Positions 40,403 through 52,900 of a stretch of DNA of 64,000 nt are shown one piece after another. Numbering within the stretch: position 1 is the first letter of the stretch; each line of letters starts with the position of its first letter. The stretch comes from Dermatophagoides farinae (lineage: Eukaryota; Arthropoda; Arachnida; Sarcoptiformes; Pyroglyphidae). The stretch lies in assembly GCF_024713945.1 (NCBI RefSeq), contig NC_134685.1:1364001-1428000 (forward strand), given 5' to 3'. The position numbers and the translations under genes were made by a program. The notes beneath the pieces were generated by a model. It was not told the DNA's origin and did no database searches. It saw nothing but the letters and a program-made list of their open reading frames with translations.

Positions 40403-41234
40403 CTAATTTATCTCGTTCTTGTTTTTTTTTTATCTCTATCCATCTCTTTTTTTTCTGTATTCACACAGGCACACATTTTTTTCCATTTTACTGGCCACAT
40501 TTATTTTCGTTGTTGGATGGCCAAAAGACAGATAACAAAAAAAAAAAAGAAACTCACAGACACACACACACACAGTTCATCATCATATGTAATAATAATC
40601 ATTCAAAGATTCGAAATGAATGTATAAAAATTGTATATATGAATGATTCGACAGCAACAACAAAAACAACAACAACAACAACAATCATAGATTGATGATG
40701 AGATTCATAAAAAAAACAAAACAAAACAAAAAAGAAATGTCCAAAAATAATTCGATTATGGTATATGATGATAATCATCAATGATGGTGGTCAATGGAAA
40801 AAAACAGTGTGTTGAAAACCATTGCGGTGATTATTGAACATTTTAAATCAATGTCCATTTTGAATCGTAATTTTTTTTTTTTCAGCAAAAAAAAAACTTT
40901 GAAATTTTATTTATTTATTTTTTTTCTTTGAGAAACAAAAATCAAAATTTGACCATGAAAATATTAGATTATAATCAATTTGTTGTTATTATCAGTCAAT
41001 CGATGATAATCATCATTATCATTGGTGATGATGAAAGTCGGAAAAAAATTTATAATTAACTAAAGTTAAAAAAAAAAAATTCAAATCCAAAATATATTCA
41101 TTTCTATTGAGGATAATGATGATGATGCAAACAGTAAAACAGAAAAAGAAATGAGATCATTGAAATTGGATTGATTAATTAGTCGTTTTTTTTGTTTGGA
41201 TTTCATTTCATTTCCATTCAATTATTCACATAGC

Positions 41235-42728
41235 CTATTCAATTTGATCAGAATAAATGGCCAATATTGTCCAATAGAAAATATTGAATAATAAAAATGT
41301 AATTGGAAATATAAAACGTGAACGATGATCAATTTTTAATGCAATTTTTTTAGCATTAAAATTATCATCATCATTATTATTGAATGGTGGTAATATTTTT
41401 TGCCATATATCATGCCAATAATAAACAAATTTAGCCATACTTTTATTATTACTAGTATTAGTATTGTTGCTTGATGATGAATCTGGACGATTACCATTGA
41501 TGTCCAATTGTGTGGATGATAAATCCTGTTGTTGTTGTTGTTGTCGATTTGGCATAGTAGTAGTATTGGATCTTGATTTTTTATCCTGTATACGTTCTGG
41601 TTTTGTATAGAAATAATTTACTGTTGCATATTCAATAATGGCAGCAAATATAAACATTGTACACATTATAATCCATATATCTAATGAGCTAACAAATTTT
41701 GTACGTGGTATTTGATCAAGTACTGCTTTTGTACTAGTTACATGTGTCAACATTGTTGTCAATACTAATGCAACACGTGCCGGTGCAGCCGGTATATGAA
41801 TCCAAAATGATGACCATGAACTAATGACAAACAATGTGGATGGTAAATAAACATTGAATATATGATGTGTCATATGACGTCTTAATTCAAATGTAGCTGC
41901 CAATCGAACATATGGGCCACCATTTCGATATGTCATACGTACGGTTTGTGTGGTTAAATTTTTCAATCCAAAATTTGCCCAATTAAAATTATCCGGTATT
42001 TCTATCGGTTGTTCATCTAACCATTTCATTTGAAAATTTCTAGCCGTCATTGAATTGGATTCAATTTCAATCCAACATTGTTGTTTATCCATTGGATAAA
42101 ATTTAATATTAAATTTACAACTTGCTGTTAATTGAGTTCTAATGTTGAAGAATGAAATAAAATAAAATAAAATAAAAAATGAAACAGAAATCAATGACTA
42201 ATTACCTTTTGATTAGAAAAACACGGCCATCACCACTTATGGTGCCGGAAATTTGACCAGACAATTTATCAGTTAAAATATCCGCTGTAAATGGTACGGC
42301 ATTGGCAAAATGTATGGTTGGTCGCCATATCCTTGTAATATCTGTCCAATCTACATCCAGATATGATAATCGTGTTGAATTGGCCATTTGATCAGGCAAT
42401 GATAGACGATAATCATTCCACCATGTATAAACATGAACCAATACAGTAAATTGGGATTTTTTCTCATCCACCGGACCAAAATGTAATAATTTCAAACCAA
42501 TTTCCACCTGATTTAAATCTGTGCGGACAGAAAAATTAATCAATCCCATATGATGATGATGATGATGAACATACCTTTTGGATCCAATCTGGAATCATAG
42601 ACTTTTGGATCAGTTTTTTGATAAAATAATCGTCGGTCATAAACATCAATAATTTGACCATAAACATTGTTCATGATGATGACGATCATGATGAAAACGA
42701 ACGATGATGTTGAGTTTTTATTCAACAT
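41235..42728 (-). CDS. Cys-loop ligand-gated anion channel subunit (GABA/glycine-receptor superfamily)
   Basis: Exons 42728-42575, 42518-42206 and 42138-41235 join in phase 1 then 2, with introns of 56 and 67 nt; 456 aa. Signal peptide about residues 1-24. The extracellular domain has the Cys-loop C163-x13-C177 containing FYPMD. TM1 (249-268) reads YLPSTLFVISSWSSFW, TM2 (about 276-298) starts with PAR then VALVLTTMLT, TM3 about 306-327, and TM4 about 430-450. The PAR signature before TM2 indicates anion selectivity. The TM3-TM4 loop has polyQ and N/S runs. There is no second Cys pair as in GluCl/GlyR/HisCl. The usual WxPD of loop A reads WRPT. It is probably one of the arthropod orphan chloride-channel subunits (pHCl-like); ligand unknown. 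An in-frame ATG at 42824 would add 32 residues but would put the signal peptide internally. Confidence 0.9.
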
Positions 42729-43614
42729 GTTCAATGCTTGTGATGATTTCGTATATATATTATGACCAATAATAAAAATAAGGTTTGAATGAATCGATAA
42801 ATGATTGATACACACAACTGTCATTGATTGGAAATCTGATCAAACAACAACAACAAAAAATTTTTTTTCTGTCCAAATAAATCAGACCATTCTCTATTTA
42901 TGTATCGAATGCTCGTGTTGATGATGACGTTTTTTTTGGACGATTACAAATATTGAATTAATTATGATGATGACGATGATCAACATTGGCGCCAACATTT
43001 TTCTGTTTTTTTTCCACAAATTCAAAAGATCAAAAGAATCGATCAATAAAAACAGAAAAGCCGACAGGAAAAACGATAATAATAATAATAATAACTGTTA
43101 ACACTTGAGATTTCGGTGCTGATGATGATGATAATGGTATTTGATTATATATATATTGATTGAATTGAAAACGAAAAAAAAAATCAATTTTCAATCAATT
43201 AATCAATCACCAGTGTCTATATGTCTGTGCGATATATATAAATGATTTAATAGATGAAATTGTTGAACCAAATGTAACTTTGTTTTCATTTCAATTTTTG
43301 ATTATTATTATTATTAATGATGATCAAAGAATTTTCTTTAAGAAATCATTGACATTGAAATCATTGATTGATTGATTAATTTGTGATAAATCTAATTTGA
43401 TTGATTGATTAAATGGGAAAAAAAATTGAGACAAATTCTTGAGCCAACAACAACAAAAAAAAAAAGAAATAGAATGGAGATCAAAAATAAATGAATGGCT
43501 TCGAACATTGATTGATGGGTGGCTTTACCATATTGTTATTCGAAATTTGTGTTTTGTTTATGAGCAACATAATTGTTCAAAATGTTTTTGTTTTGTTTTG
43601 TTTTTTTTTTGGGG
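42729..43614. other. Intergenic region, channel start to membrane-protein 3' end
   Basis: About 890 bp holding the channel promoter and the 3' flank of the next gene. It includes the palindrome TTGGCGCCAA at 42986-42995, an AAT array near 43079-43093 and a TTGATTGA tract near 43364-43410. Confidence 0.65.
42986..42995. promoter_or_regulatory. TTGGCGCCAA palindrome (E2F-like)
   Basis: Perfect 10-bp GC-rich palindrome about 260 bp upstream of the channel start codon. It resembles E2F-type TTSGCGC sites. GC-rich decamers are rare in this AT-rich DNA. Function is unproven. Confidence 0.3.
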
Positions 43615-45154
43615 TCAAATTTGTTTTTGTTCTGTATTATTATTATTATTATTATTGTAATCATCATAATCATCTTGATGATCACTTGTTGTTGTAGCCA
43701 TCGTTGATGATGTTGATGATAATTTTCTTATGGTCGCTGTTATTGGTGATTGGTTCATATTGATCGATTCATTGGAATTTGTATGTAAAAATGCATCAAT
43801 TATATTGTTCAATAAGCCTAAACGTTTAGCTTCTTCAAATAAATCTTGCATATTTTGTAATTTTTGTTCATCGGTCATCATTATTGGCTGTGTTATCATT
43901 GTCGAACATGATGGTGATGATGATGATGATGATGAATTTGTTTGATCTATTTGTTCTATTGATTTATCATCAATCAACAATGGTTCATTTGAATCCATTG
44001 CAGTGGATGTTGATTGATAATGAAAACAAAATTCACATTCTGTTTCATCCCATTCAAGTTGTTGAATATTTGTTTCTGTTGATCCAAAACTTTGACGACT
44101 TGAACGTCGTTGTTCTAATTCCATTTCACCATCATCATAATATTCATATGTTGATTGTTGTTGTTGTTGTTGTTGATAATGATCATTTGTTGTTGTTGTT
44201 GGTGTTTGCATCATTTGTGGACGACTAGAATATTGTTCACCTTTGTTGTTGTTGTTGTTGTTGTTGTTATTAATGGAACGATGTTTTCGTTTTCGATATA
44301 TCGATTTTGAATTTCGATTATTCATATCCATCGTACTGTGTATCATATTCGTATTTCTTACTGAAATTGGTCCACCATCAGAGAATGATGATGATTCATC
44401 ATCCCAACCAATATCGGCCAATGTAAAAAAATCTGGATTAAAATTTGCATATTTTGATCCGGTTACATGATAAAGTTCATCATCAATTTCAACAATAGAT
44501 TTTTTAATATCATCAATTTGATGTAAAACTTGATCGATTTTGTCCACAGTTTTTGAATGAAAAAATCTATTTCGATTATCATTCACATTTGATGGTGAAT
44601 TAAGATTGGTGAATAGATCATCATCATAATATTTATTATATGTAAACATATCATAAAGCTGATCATCATATTCTTCATAATCTGAACCACTTTGCATCGT
44701 ATTGAATGCTGAATCATTTGATTGTAATGGTAATGATGATGATAATGATGATGATGATGATGTTTGATAATCATATTTACGAAATATTTTTTTCATATCC
44801 AAAGCTTGTTGCCTTTGTCGTCGTTGTTGTGATTCAGGATCATTACGAAAATTGAAAAATCGAATTAATTTTCGGCTAAATTGATTGATCCAACCACTAT
44901 TGGCACCTAAATGATAACCAATCAATGCACTTATGCCAATTATTACTCCTAATGATGAAGCTCGATTAACTAATTGATTATGGAAAAAGAAATTTAGATC
45001 AACTTCAAATGATGAATGGGTACAAACCTAAATGATCATAACGTATAATTAACCGTAATCCACATGATGGACATTGTGTTGTCAATGATCGTGAACGTTC
45101 GAATGCATATTCCAATGTTGTCAAACAGATGTGTCCAGCTTTTTCAATCGACAT
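43615..45154 (-). CDS. Unrecognised single-pass membrane protein with N-terminal CxxC and acidic disordered tail
   Basis: Exons 45154-45028 and 44969-43615 join in phase 1 across a 58-nt intron; 493 aa. I do not recognise the family. The N-terminus (1-42) is compact and looks conserved: GHICLTTLEYAFERSRS, then CPSC, which could be half of a zinc ribbon. A hydrophobic segment at about 46-64 (SLGVIIGISALIGYHLG) is a likely membrane anchor. The rest is polar and acidic with S, N, Q and D runs, broken by islands that look conserved: about 181-242 (a helical VDKIDQVLHQIDDIKKSIVE segment followed by DFFTLADIGWDDE) and about 416-440 (QNMQDLFEEAKRLGLLNNII). DFFTLAD (222-228) resembles a phospho-FFAT motif for VAP binding, which would suggest an organelle contact-site protein; that is inference. 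The two-exon model depends on the ATG at 45154. Confidence 0.75.
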
Positions 45155-46844
45155 TATTTTTCATTTCATAAATATTGTTGATCACACCACACAGTCATTT
45201 ATTTGTCCACATTGAAATTGATGTGAGAATTATTTTTTTGAAAATTATGTATTTTGTAGACGTGAGTTTTGTTATTGTTTGTTGTCATCATCATCATCAT
45301 CATCATCATCGTTGAAAACTAGAAATTTGAATCCAAATCACTCGTAATCATCATATCACATAAATGAGCCATATATTATCACATTAAAATGTTTTCGGCT
45401 GTTTTTTTGTTGTTTTTTTTTATTCCTTTTGATGATTACGATGATGATGATGATAAATTTCGAATGATTGTTGATATGATTAATAATATGCTTAGAATTG
45501 ATGTTTGTATATGTTGTTTCTTGAATTGAAAAAAAAATGTTAAATATCACGTATATTATCATACACACATATTAAAAGTTGTGAACAACAACAACAACAG
45601 CAAAGGATTCATGAAATTCGAATCTCACACACACACACACACACACAGAATTTATCATTCAATTAGATTTACTCATCCGAACAAATAGTAGATGTGTGAG
45701 AGTGAGTGTCGTCGATTCTTTATTATTCATTTTGTTCTTAAATGTTTGAGATGACTTTGAACATATTCATCATCATCATCATTAGCTTTATTATTCTTCT
45801 GTTGTTTTTCTCATTCGATGGTTGTAGCGGTAATTTTTATTTTTATTTTTTTTGGCTATAATTCTCAATGGCTGGCTGTTGTGGTAGGGGGTGGTGGTGG
45901 TGGTGGTGGTGGTCGATGATAGTTGTTGATGATGATGATGATGATGATGATATCAACACATGAAGTTCAACAACAAAGTTTAAATGTCAATCAGAATCTT
46001 GATTTTTCTTTTCTTTATTCATATAGTCATTGATATTGAAAATCAAAAATACAACAACAACAACAACAACGATAGAAAGAATTTTTTTGAATGACATTTG
46101 TTATCGTAATCTTAAGCAAGTCAATGTTGAACGAAATAAACAACACATGTCAAACTTATATCAAACAATCAACCGCTGTTTGAGTGGAATTTTTTTTTCC
46201 ACAGAATGATGATTGATAAGAGAAACATTGATAACCTACTACACATTATTATTATTATCTATCTCTAATAGAAACAAAAATGCATTTCTTTTGGATTACC
46301 ATCTGATTTAGATCCGGTAGTTTTTGTTTGCCATCATCATAAAGAATATCCGAATCGACCTTCGAATCACGACGATGATGATGATGATGATATGGTGTTT
46401 TTTTTTTGTGCAACATACAACAAAGGATTATGTTGTATTATCATCATCATCATCATTGAAAATTATGTCAGCAAAAACAACAACCAAAAAAAAAAAAATC
46501 ATTCGATTTTTTTTGTTTTACATGTTACTGTTGTACCGTTACTATAGTATGATATTACCGTTACAAAGTTTTTTTTCACACTTTACTGTTTTTTTTTTCT
46601 TGAATGAATTTTTCTATTTTAAGGTTTTTCTGTCTGTCTGTGTGTGTGTGTGTGTGTAACAGGTTCGAACGTTAAGGATTTGATGATGATGATCGAAAAA
46701 CGGATTTTTTTATTCATTTTAGCACCCATATTACATTTGTTATACAAGAATTTTCGGTAGGTGTGTGCGTGTGTGTGTGTATGATTGTTTTGGATCGAAT
46801 TAAAAAGTTAAATTAAATTAAAATTGATAAATTATATATGAATT
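45155..46844. other. Intergenic region, membrane-protein start to fibulin-like 3' end
   Basis: Holds (ATC)n near 45287-45310, (AC)n near 45627-45647, a (GGT)n tract at 45891-45913, (GAT)n near 45928-45950, TG blocks near 46638-46656 and 46762-46780, and A/T runs. No gene is seen. Confidence 0.65.
45891..45913. repeat. (GGT)n microsatellite
   Basis: About seven GGT units, the most GC-rich simple repeat noted in the window. Confidence 0.85.
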
Positions 46845-49800
46845 TTAAAATTCATATTCAGAAATAAAAACTGTTACAATAGCCAAATTTTTACCAATCT
46901 GTAGACCATTTTTATACATTTTTGCTTCAATTTCCAATTCAATATCTTGTGGTCCTTCTAATGATGACATTATGGCCAAACGTACTTCATTATCTTTTGT
47001 ACGGCGCATTTCAAAATCATTAACATTAGCAGCACGTACACCTGGTCTTGGTGATTTTACCGATACTAAACGTAATTTAAAATCAACAATAATTGGTGAT
47101 TCAACTGGTACGACAAACGTAAAGAATTCATGTCCACGACCATTGTTATTATTATTACCAATTGATGGTTGTTGTTTTAACCGTTGTACAGTGACAGCTG
47201 ATTGATATCCACCAGTTTTTATATCAGATTTTGTTTCACCTTTTGTCGTAGTCGTTACAATGGTTGTTTCAGTTTCATGTTTAATCATACGTGAACGGAA
47301 TGCAATGTATGCATATGAATAACAGATAACACGATCAATAGCACAGACTTCGGTTGGATCATCACATATTTCAGCATAATTTAATCGTTGACTTATTTTA
47401 CATTGTCTACCAAAAAAAAAAGAAAAAAAAAGAATTTAAGAATCGCGATTCTTTAAAATACAAATCAAATATACATACACTCCATCTTTATGATAACCAG
47501 GTGGACAACGATCATCAATACAACGGAAACTGCCGCCAATATTAACACATGATTGATTCGAACCACGACAATATCCAAATTCTCGACATTCATCAATATC
47601 TTTATGTGAGACAAAAAAAAAAGAAAAAGAAATAGCAACAGGTGAAAAACATTTGACAATGAAACAAACAAAAAAAAATTAACTACATTTAAATTAAAGA
47701 AACAATAACAATTATCATCATTATTAGACAATCATCAATTGACTAGAAGAAGACTTCTGATGATGATGAAGATGATGATAATAATTATGTGATGATTACC
47801 AATGTCATATTATAATTATTTAATGATGATGATGATGATAATAATAAAATCACTTACCAAGACAATGGTGATTATGTACTAAATTATAACCATTTGGACA
47901 TGTACAACGATATGAACCAGCTGAATTTTCACAACCACCTTGACATAATTTTGGATGACCATCATGATCATCATGACGGAAACGGCTGAATGCAATATCA
48001 TTAATAAAATCACCTTCATGACATTCATCAATATCTTCACAACGATGTGGTCCAACAGCACGATAGCCACGATTACAAGTGCATTTATATGAACCAAATG
48101 TATTGATACATTTTTGTTCACAAAGATTTGTTTGCTCTAAACATTCATCTACATCCACACAATGTTTACCAGTACCATCAGGATCACGGAATCCAGTACG
48201 ACAACGACATCTATATGAACCAATGGTATTTTCACAAATTGAAACTTGTGGTGAACAGATTCCTGTATGTGAATATTCAACACATTCATCAATATCAACA
48301 CATGTATGGCCATCAGCACTTAATTTGAATCTAAAATGTTTTGTTTTCAATGAATCAATTAATTGGTTGTCAATCAATCATTTTCACAAACAAACTTACC
48401 CATCATTACAATGACATTCATATGAACCATATTTATTGATACAACGTTGTGAACATCCACCATTATTAATGAGACATTCATCAAAATCTGTACAACGACC
48501 ACGATGATCTTTTTCAAAACCACGTTTACATTTACAATAATATGAACCGGGTGTATTCTCACAGGTGGACACATCATGTGGACAAAGATGATCATGTGAT
48601 TCAATACATTCATTTATATCGATACATTGTTGGCCATCCAAACGGAAACCATTCGGACATTCACAACGATATGAACCAGGTGTATTGATACATTGTTGTT
48701 GTGGTCCACAACTATGTAAATCTTCAATACATTCATTAATATCTTCACATGTATTATGAGCTTCATTCAAACGATAACCAGCTTGTGTACAGATTTTTCT
48801 ACACACATATGATCCATATGTATTGATACATTGTTCATCACGAAGACAAGCTGTCGACACGGTACATTCATCAATATCGACACATTTCAATAATAAATCA
48901 CTGAATTCGAATCCACTTTCACAATCAATATGTTTACAATGAGTGCCATCTGCCGATAGATAATGACCTTCTGGACAAGCTGTTATACGTAATGATACTA
49001 TTGGTTTCTGTATTATTGTATGAATCTCTTCATCAACTTGTACAACTTTTGGTGATGATTTTACGTGATGATGTTCTTCAATAATTCTTTCGAATTTTTG
49101 CTGCACAACCGGAACTGGTTTCTGTACGATACGTTCAATTTTTTGTTGTACAATCGGTGTTTTTATTTGTGTGATTTGTTCAACTTTTTGCTGCACTACT
49201 GGTGGTTCTTGTATGATACGTTCGATTTTTTGCTGCACAATCGGAATATGTTGCTGAATGATTTTCTGTTGTTGATAAATCGGTCTTTGTACGGTTTTCT
49301 GAACATAAGTTTCAACTTTTTGTTGTACAATTGGTTCCTGAACTATTTTTTGTTGTACAATAGGTTCCTGTACAATTTTCTGCTGTACAATTGGTTGTGG
49401 ACGATATTTTTCTATCCGTCGTTCAATGATTCTCGATGGACTTGGTGGTGGTATCGGTGTATGATTATGGCTAATTATTCGTGATGAACTTGAAGACGAT
49501 GACGAACTTGATGCTGATGATGAATATGAATATTCCGAACGATGATTCGATGTTGATGGTGATGATGAAACATATGTAATCGGTGGTGATACATATGTTT
49601 CATGTATAACGGATTCACTTTGTAATGGTTGACTAATACGACGATTATTATTATTATTATTATCAACACCACAAATTTCCGGTGGACATGGTGCAACCAA
49701 ACGATACGTACGACAATCAATACCACCTTGACGGCATCTTTTTACACGTGTAAATCGTAATGGTTTATTACCCGTTGATGACGTATATTTGGGTATAATT

Positions 49801-49941
49801 TCAACATTGAATGATAAATCGCAAGATATCACTGTTGTTGTTATTGGAACCAAATTCAATCAAACATTAACAACGCGATTATGATTCGATTAACTTACCA
49901 AATAAAAAAATTATAGCTGTCCATCGTCGTAATGACATCAT
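46845..49941 (-). CDS. Fibulin/hemicentin-like extracellular matrix protein, eight cbEGF domains
   Basis: Exons 49941-49899, 49831-48400, 48330-47858, 47599-47479 and 47406-46845 join in phases 1, 2, 1, 2; 876 aa. Signal peptide about 1-20 (MMSLRRWTAIIFLFVISC), formed by the first splice. A Cys-containing N-terminal region and an S/N-rich linker follow. Residues about 160-266 are a tandem PIVQQK(I/V) repeat block. Eight calcium-binding EGF domains (about 330-690) carry the DIDEC, NECI and GSYxCxC signatures. The last 186 residues match the fibulin-type C-terminal module shared by fibulins and hemicentins. Such proteins link basement membrane and elastic or collagenous matrix outside the cell. 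The seventh EGF has an unusual insert (about 20 residues, D/H-rich). No immunoglobulin domains are present, so fibulin is a better description than hemicentin. Confidence 0.9.
49076..49397 (-). repeat. Coding tandem repeat, VQQK units in the fibulin-like protein
   Basis: About eight imperfect units of roughly 10-17 residues based on P(I/V)VQQK(I/V)xx(I/V)(V/I)Q(E/K). Charge and aliphatic residues alternate in a way that could form a beta-rich or coiled segment. It precedes the EGF array and is not part of any known fibulin domain I recognise. Confidence 0.75.
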
Positions 49942-52900
49942 CTTTGATGATGATCGATCCAAAAAAAAAAATTCCGTATCGAAACGAATTTGACCGAATT
50001 GAAACACAGAACACAACGACAACACAACAACAAGAATAAGAAGAAAAAAAAATTTATTATTGATGAAATATCGATTTAGTTGATTCAATCAGTGAATTCA
50101 TGAAAATGATGATGATGGTATGTATCGATGTATTCCGAATAAATTAATGAAAGTGTTTTATTTTTTATTTTTTCCAGAGAAAAAAAAATTCAATAACCAA
50201 TTTTGGAAACATTCGAAATACACACACACACACACACACACACACACGAATCACAAGAACACAATTGCAATCGGATGTATTTGTGTGTGTGTGTGTGTGT
50301 GTATGATGTATTTTCACATTTATATTGGTCATAAATATGAATTTTGATATTGATGACGAACAACAATTGGCAACAGATAAAATAAAAGTTGCAAAAAAAA
50401 GGTGTAGGCGATGATGATAATGATTGAATCAACTATATATATAAAATGAAGAAACAAAAAAAAAATTCAACAACCACACACACACACACACACACACCAA
50501 ACAGAACATGTGTCGAAGGTGTTGTGTGAATATTTGTTGTCAATGATAGAATGGTAAACATCATCATCAAATTATGATGATAACGAACAAACAAAACGAT
50601 GATGATGATGATATAGGCGGAAACACACCAGTTCAAGTCCACCAACCACTCTTTTTTTTTATTTCTTTCACATCTTTTCATTCTCCATTTATTCAAGATC
50701 CACATTGATGACTATAGAATGATGGGAAAAAAGACAAAAAAAAACGCTTCTATAATTGTCATCATCATCATCATCATCATGATGATTGTCGTAATAACAC
50801 AATGTCCTCGCCAATGTCCACGTGTATATCAATGATGATCATCATCATCATCATCAAAAAAAAATTTCAAAAGAAAATTTTTTTCAACAAAGAATTCTCA
50901 TTCTATAAAATTAGAATGATCATCAATTTGGATGTGCATGGCGCCCACACATGATGACATTATTACATCAAGTTTTTTTTATATTTATTTTTTTGGTTAT
51001 CTGAAAAAAAACGATAATGATCTCTGACCTTGAGCTTGAATTTGAAACTTTAATTTGAATTTTCAGATCCAAAAATTTCGATTTCATTTATAATGAATGG
51101 AATCGTTTTATTTTTTTGTAATCAAAAATTTTTCAAATGAAGATTTCATGATACACAAGGTTGATCCGTAGGTGGTATCAATAGTCTGTGTGTGTGTGTG
51201 TGTGATACCCGTCGACGTCGTCATCATCGATTCATGATCATTCCATTCAAGGTTATCAAATAAACAATTACAGCCAATTGATGATCAATTTCCAATGGAT
51301 TTAACAACCCCCCCACCCACCAACCAACCAACCAACCACGCTATTTATTTATATTTTTTTTTAAATTCAAATTCGTGCGTCTTCGTTCTAAGGTTATGGC
51401 ATTGAGCGTTGAAAAATCTGCTCGAATTATAAATCGAATCGCCTCTTCATTACGACAACAACAACAAGAATGTTAAATTCTAAACAAGGCTATCGAAAAA
51501 TTTTGTTTGATTTTGATTCCAATTCATTAGAATCGATTGCTGATTGCATTTAATGTTTCCGGTTGATGAAAACAAAACAACAAAACGAAAAAAAATCCGA
51601 TTCCTAGTTTGATTTCCAAACGATAGATGGCGATAAGCATTGTAAATTAAATTCGAACCATCAATATTGTTTGGATTTGGATGTTCAAATATCCATCACC
51701 AATCAGTTTGTGTGACTCGACAAAAATTTTTTTTTTTTTATTTATTAACTCAGGTATTTTTAATAATCACCAAAATAAGCAATAATAATGATGAAACTTT
51801 TTTTTGTTGGAAATTTTTTTCTATATAGAAAAAAATCTTTAATTCTTGTCAATCATTTATGGTGATCATATCACGCGATCCACCACATTGTCCATCATCG
51901 TCAACATCATTTCAAAGAGATATGTGATCAAGAAATTTTGTTTCGCAATCGAATATGAATTTTTTGTTTTCTTCTCGAACAGACAATAGGTAGATAAGAA
52001 CGACAGAAAAAAAAACTTCCATAAAGAAACAAAGACAAGATAAGCCCTTTATGGTTTTCTCTTTTTATTTTTTTTTTTTTTTTTTTGGCAAATATTTTCG
52101 ACGACCACGACCACGACGACGACAACAATTCATTCATCCGAAAGATAGCCCGATTTATTGTATACAAATATGGCCATATTATTCATAGAATCAAGCATTA
52201 TGATGATGATGATGATCGACAACAGGAAAAAAACGGATGACGATGATGATGAAACAAATGTCCGAACACACACACACACACACAAAAGGATTTCTACTCT
52301 TTCTTTTCTGTGTATGTATGAATGTGTTTTTTCTCTTTCTATTCCCAATTTTGCATTTTTTTTTTTCGTCGACTCTTTCAAATATTTCGGTCAATCCAAC
52401 TTTTATTCGGGAAAAGTGTTTGTTTATTTTCAAACAAAGAAAGAAGAACATTTCGAATCGAACACACACACACACACACATTCAAATACATTCGAAAAAC
52501 TGGCTATGACTTGACTTGACTTGAAACCGAAAATATGAAAATGATTGAAAAACCATTATTATTATTATATAAACCGTTTGTCGATTGTGACAAGATATAT
52601 AAATATGAAGAAAAACAAAATTGAGGCCATAATTTGAGTTTCGACGATATTTATTCACCAATATATACCACCAATCTTCAATCTTCAGTACTTCAAATTG
52701 TATTGTGTTCATGTGTGTGTGTGTTCTATTCAGATGATGATTATGATTGTGTAATGTGTGAAATTATTATTATCATTAGAGAGTATATATATTCAATTTA
52801 TATATTGGAATGAAGCAATGCATTCAACCGATTCAATGGAATGAAAATTTTTAAATGTGAAATACTTCTAAACATTGTGTTTTTTTGTGTGTGTGTTTGT

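Larger units (their letters stand above)
39617..41234. other. Intergenic region, monooxygenase-like start to channel 3' end
   Basis: Holds (AAC)n, (AC)n, a (GAT)n array at 40147-40178, a TG block near 40220-40240, an ATCC tetranucleotide array at 40384-40402 and A/T runs. The promoter of the monooxygenase-like gene and the 3' UTR of the channel gene should lie at the two ends. No further gene is seen. Confidence 0.65.

Noticed and set aside
46655-46680. GGTTCGAAC resembling a tRNA T-loop
   Set aside because: No acceptor stem, D arm or anticodon arm can be drawn around it.
49831-49859. Start of the fibulin-like protein at the Met at 49859
   Set aside because: That Met lies in the first intron (GTAAGT to AACAACAG). 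Splicing exon 49941-49899 to 49831 gives a proper signal peptide in phase.
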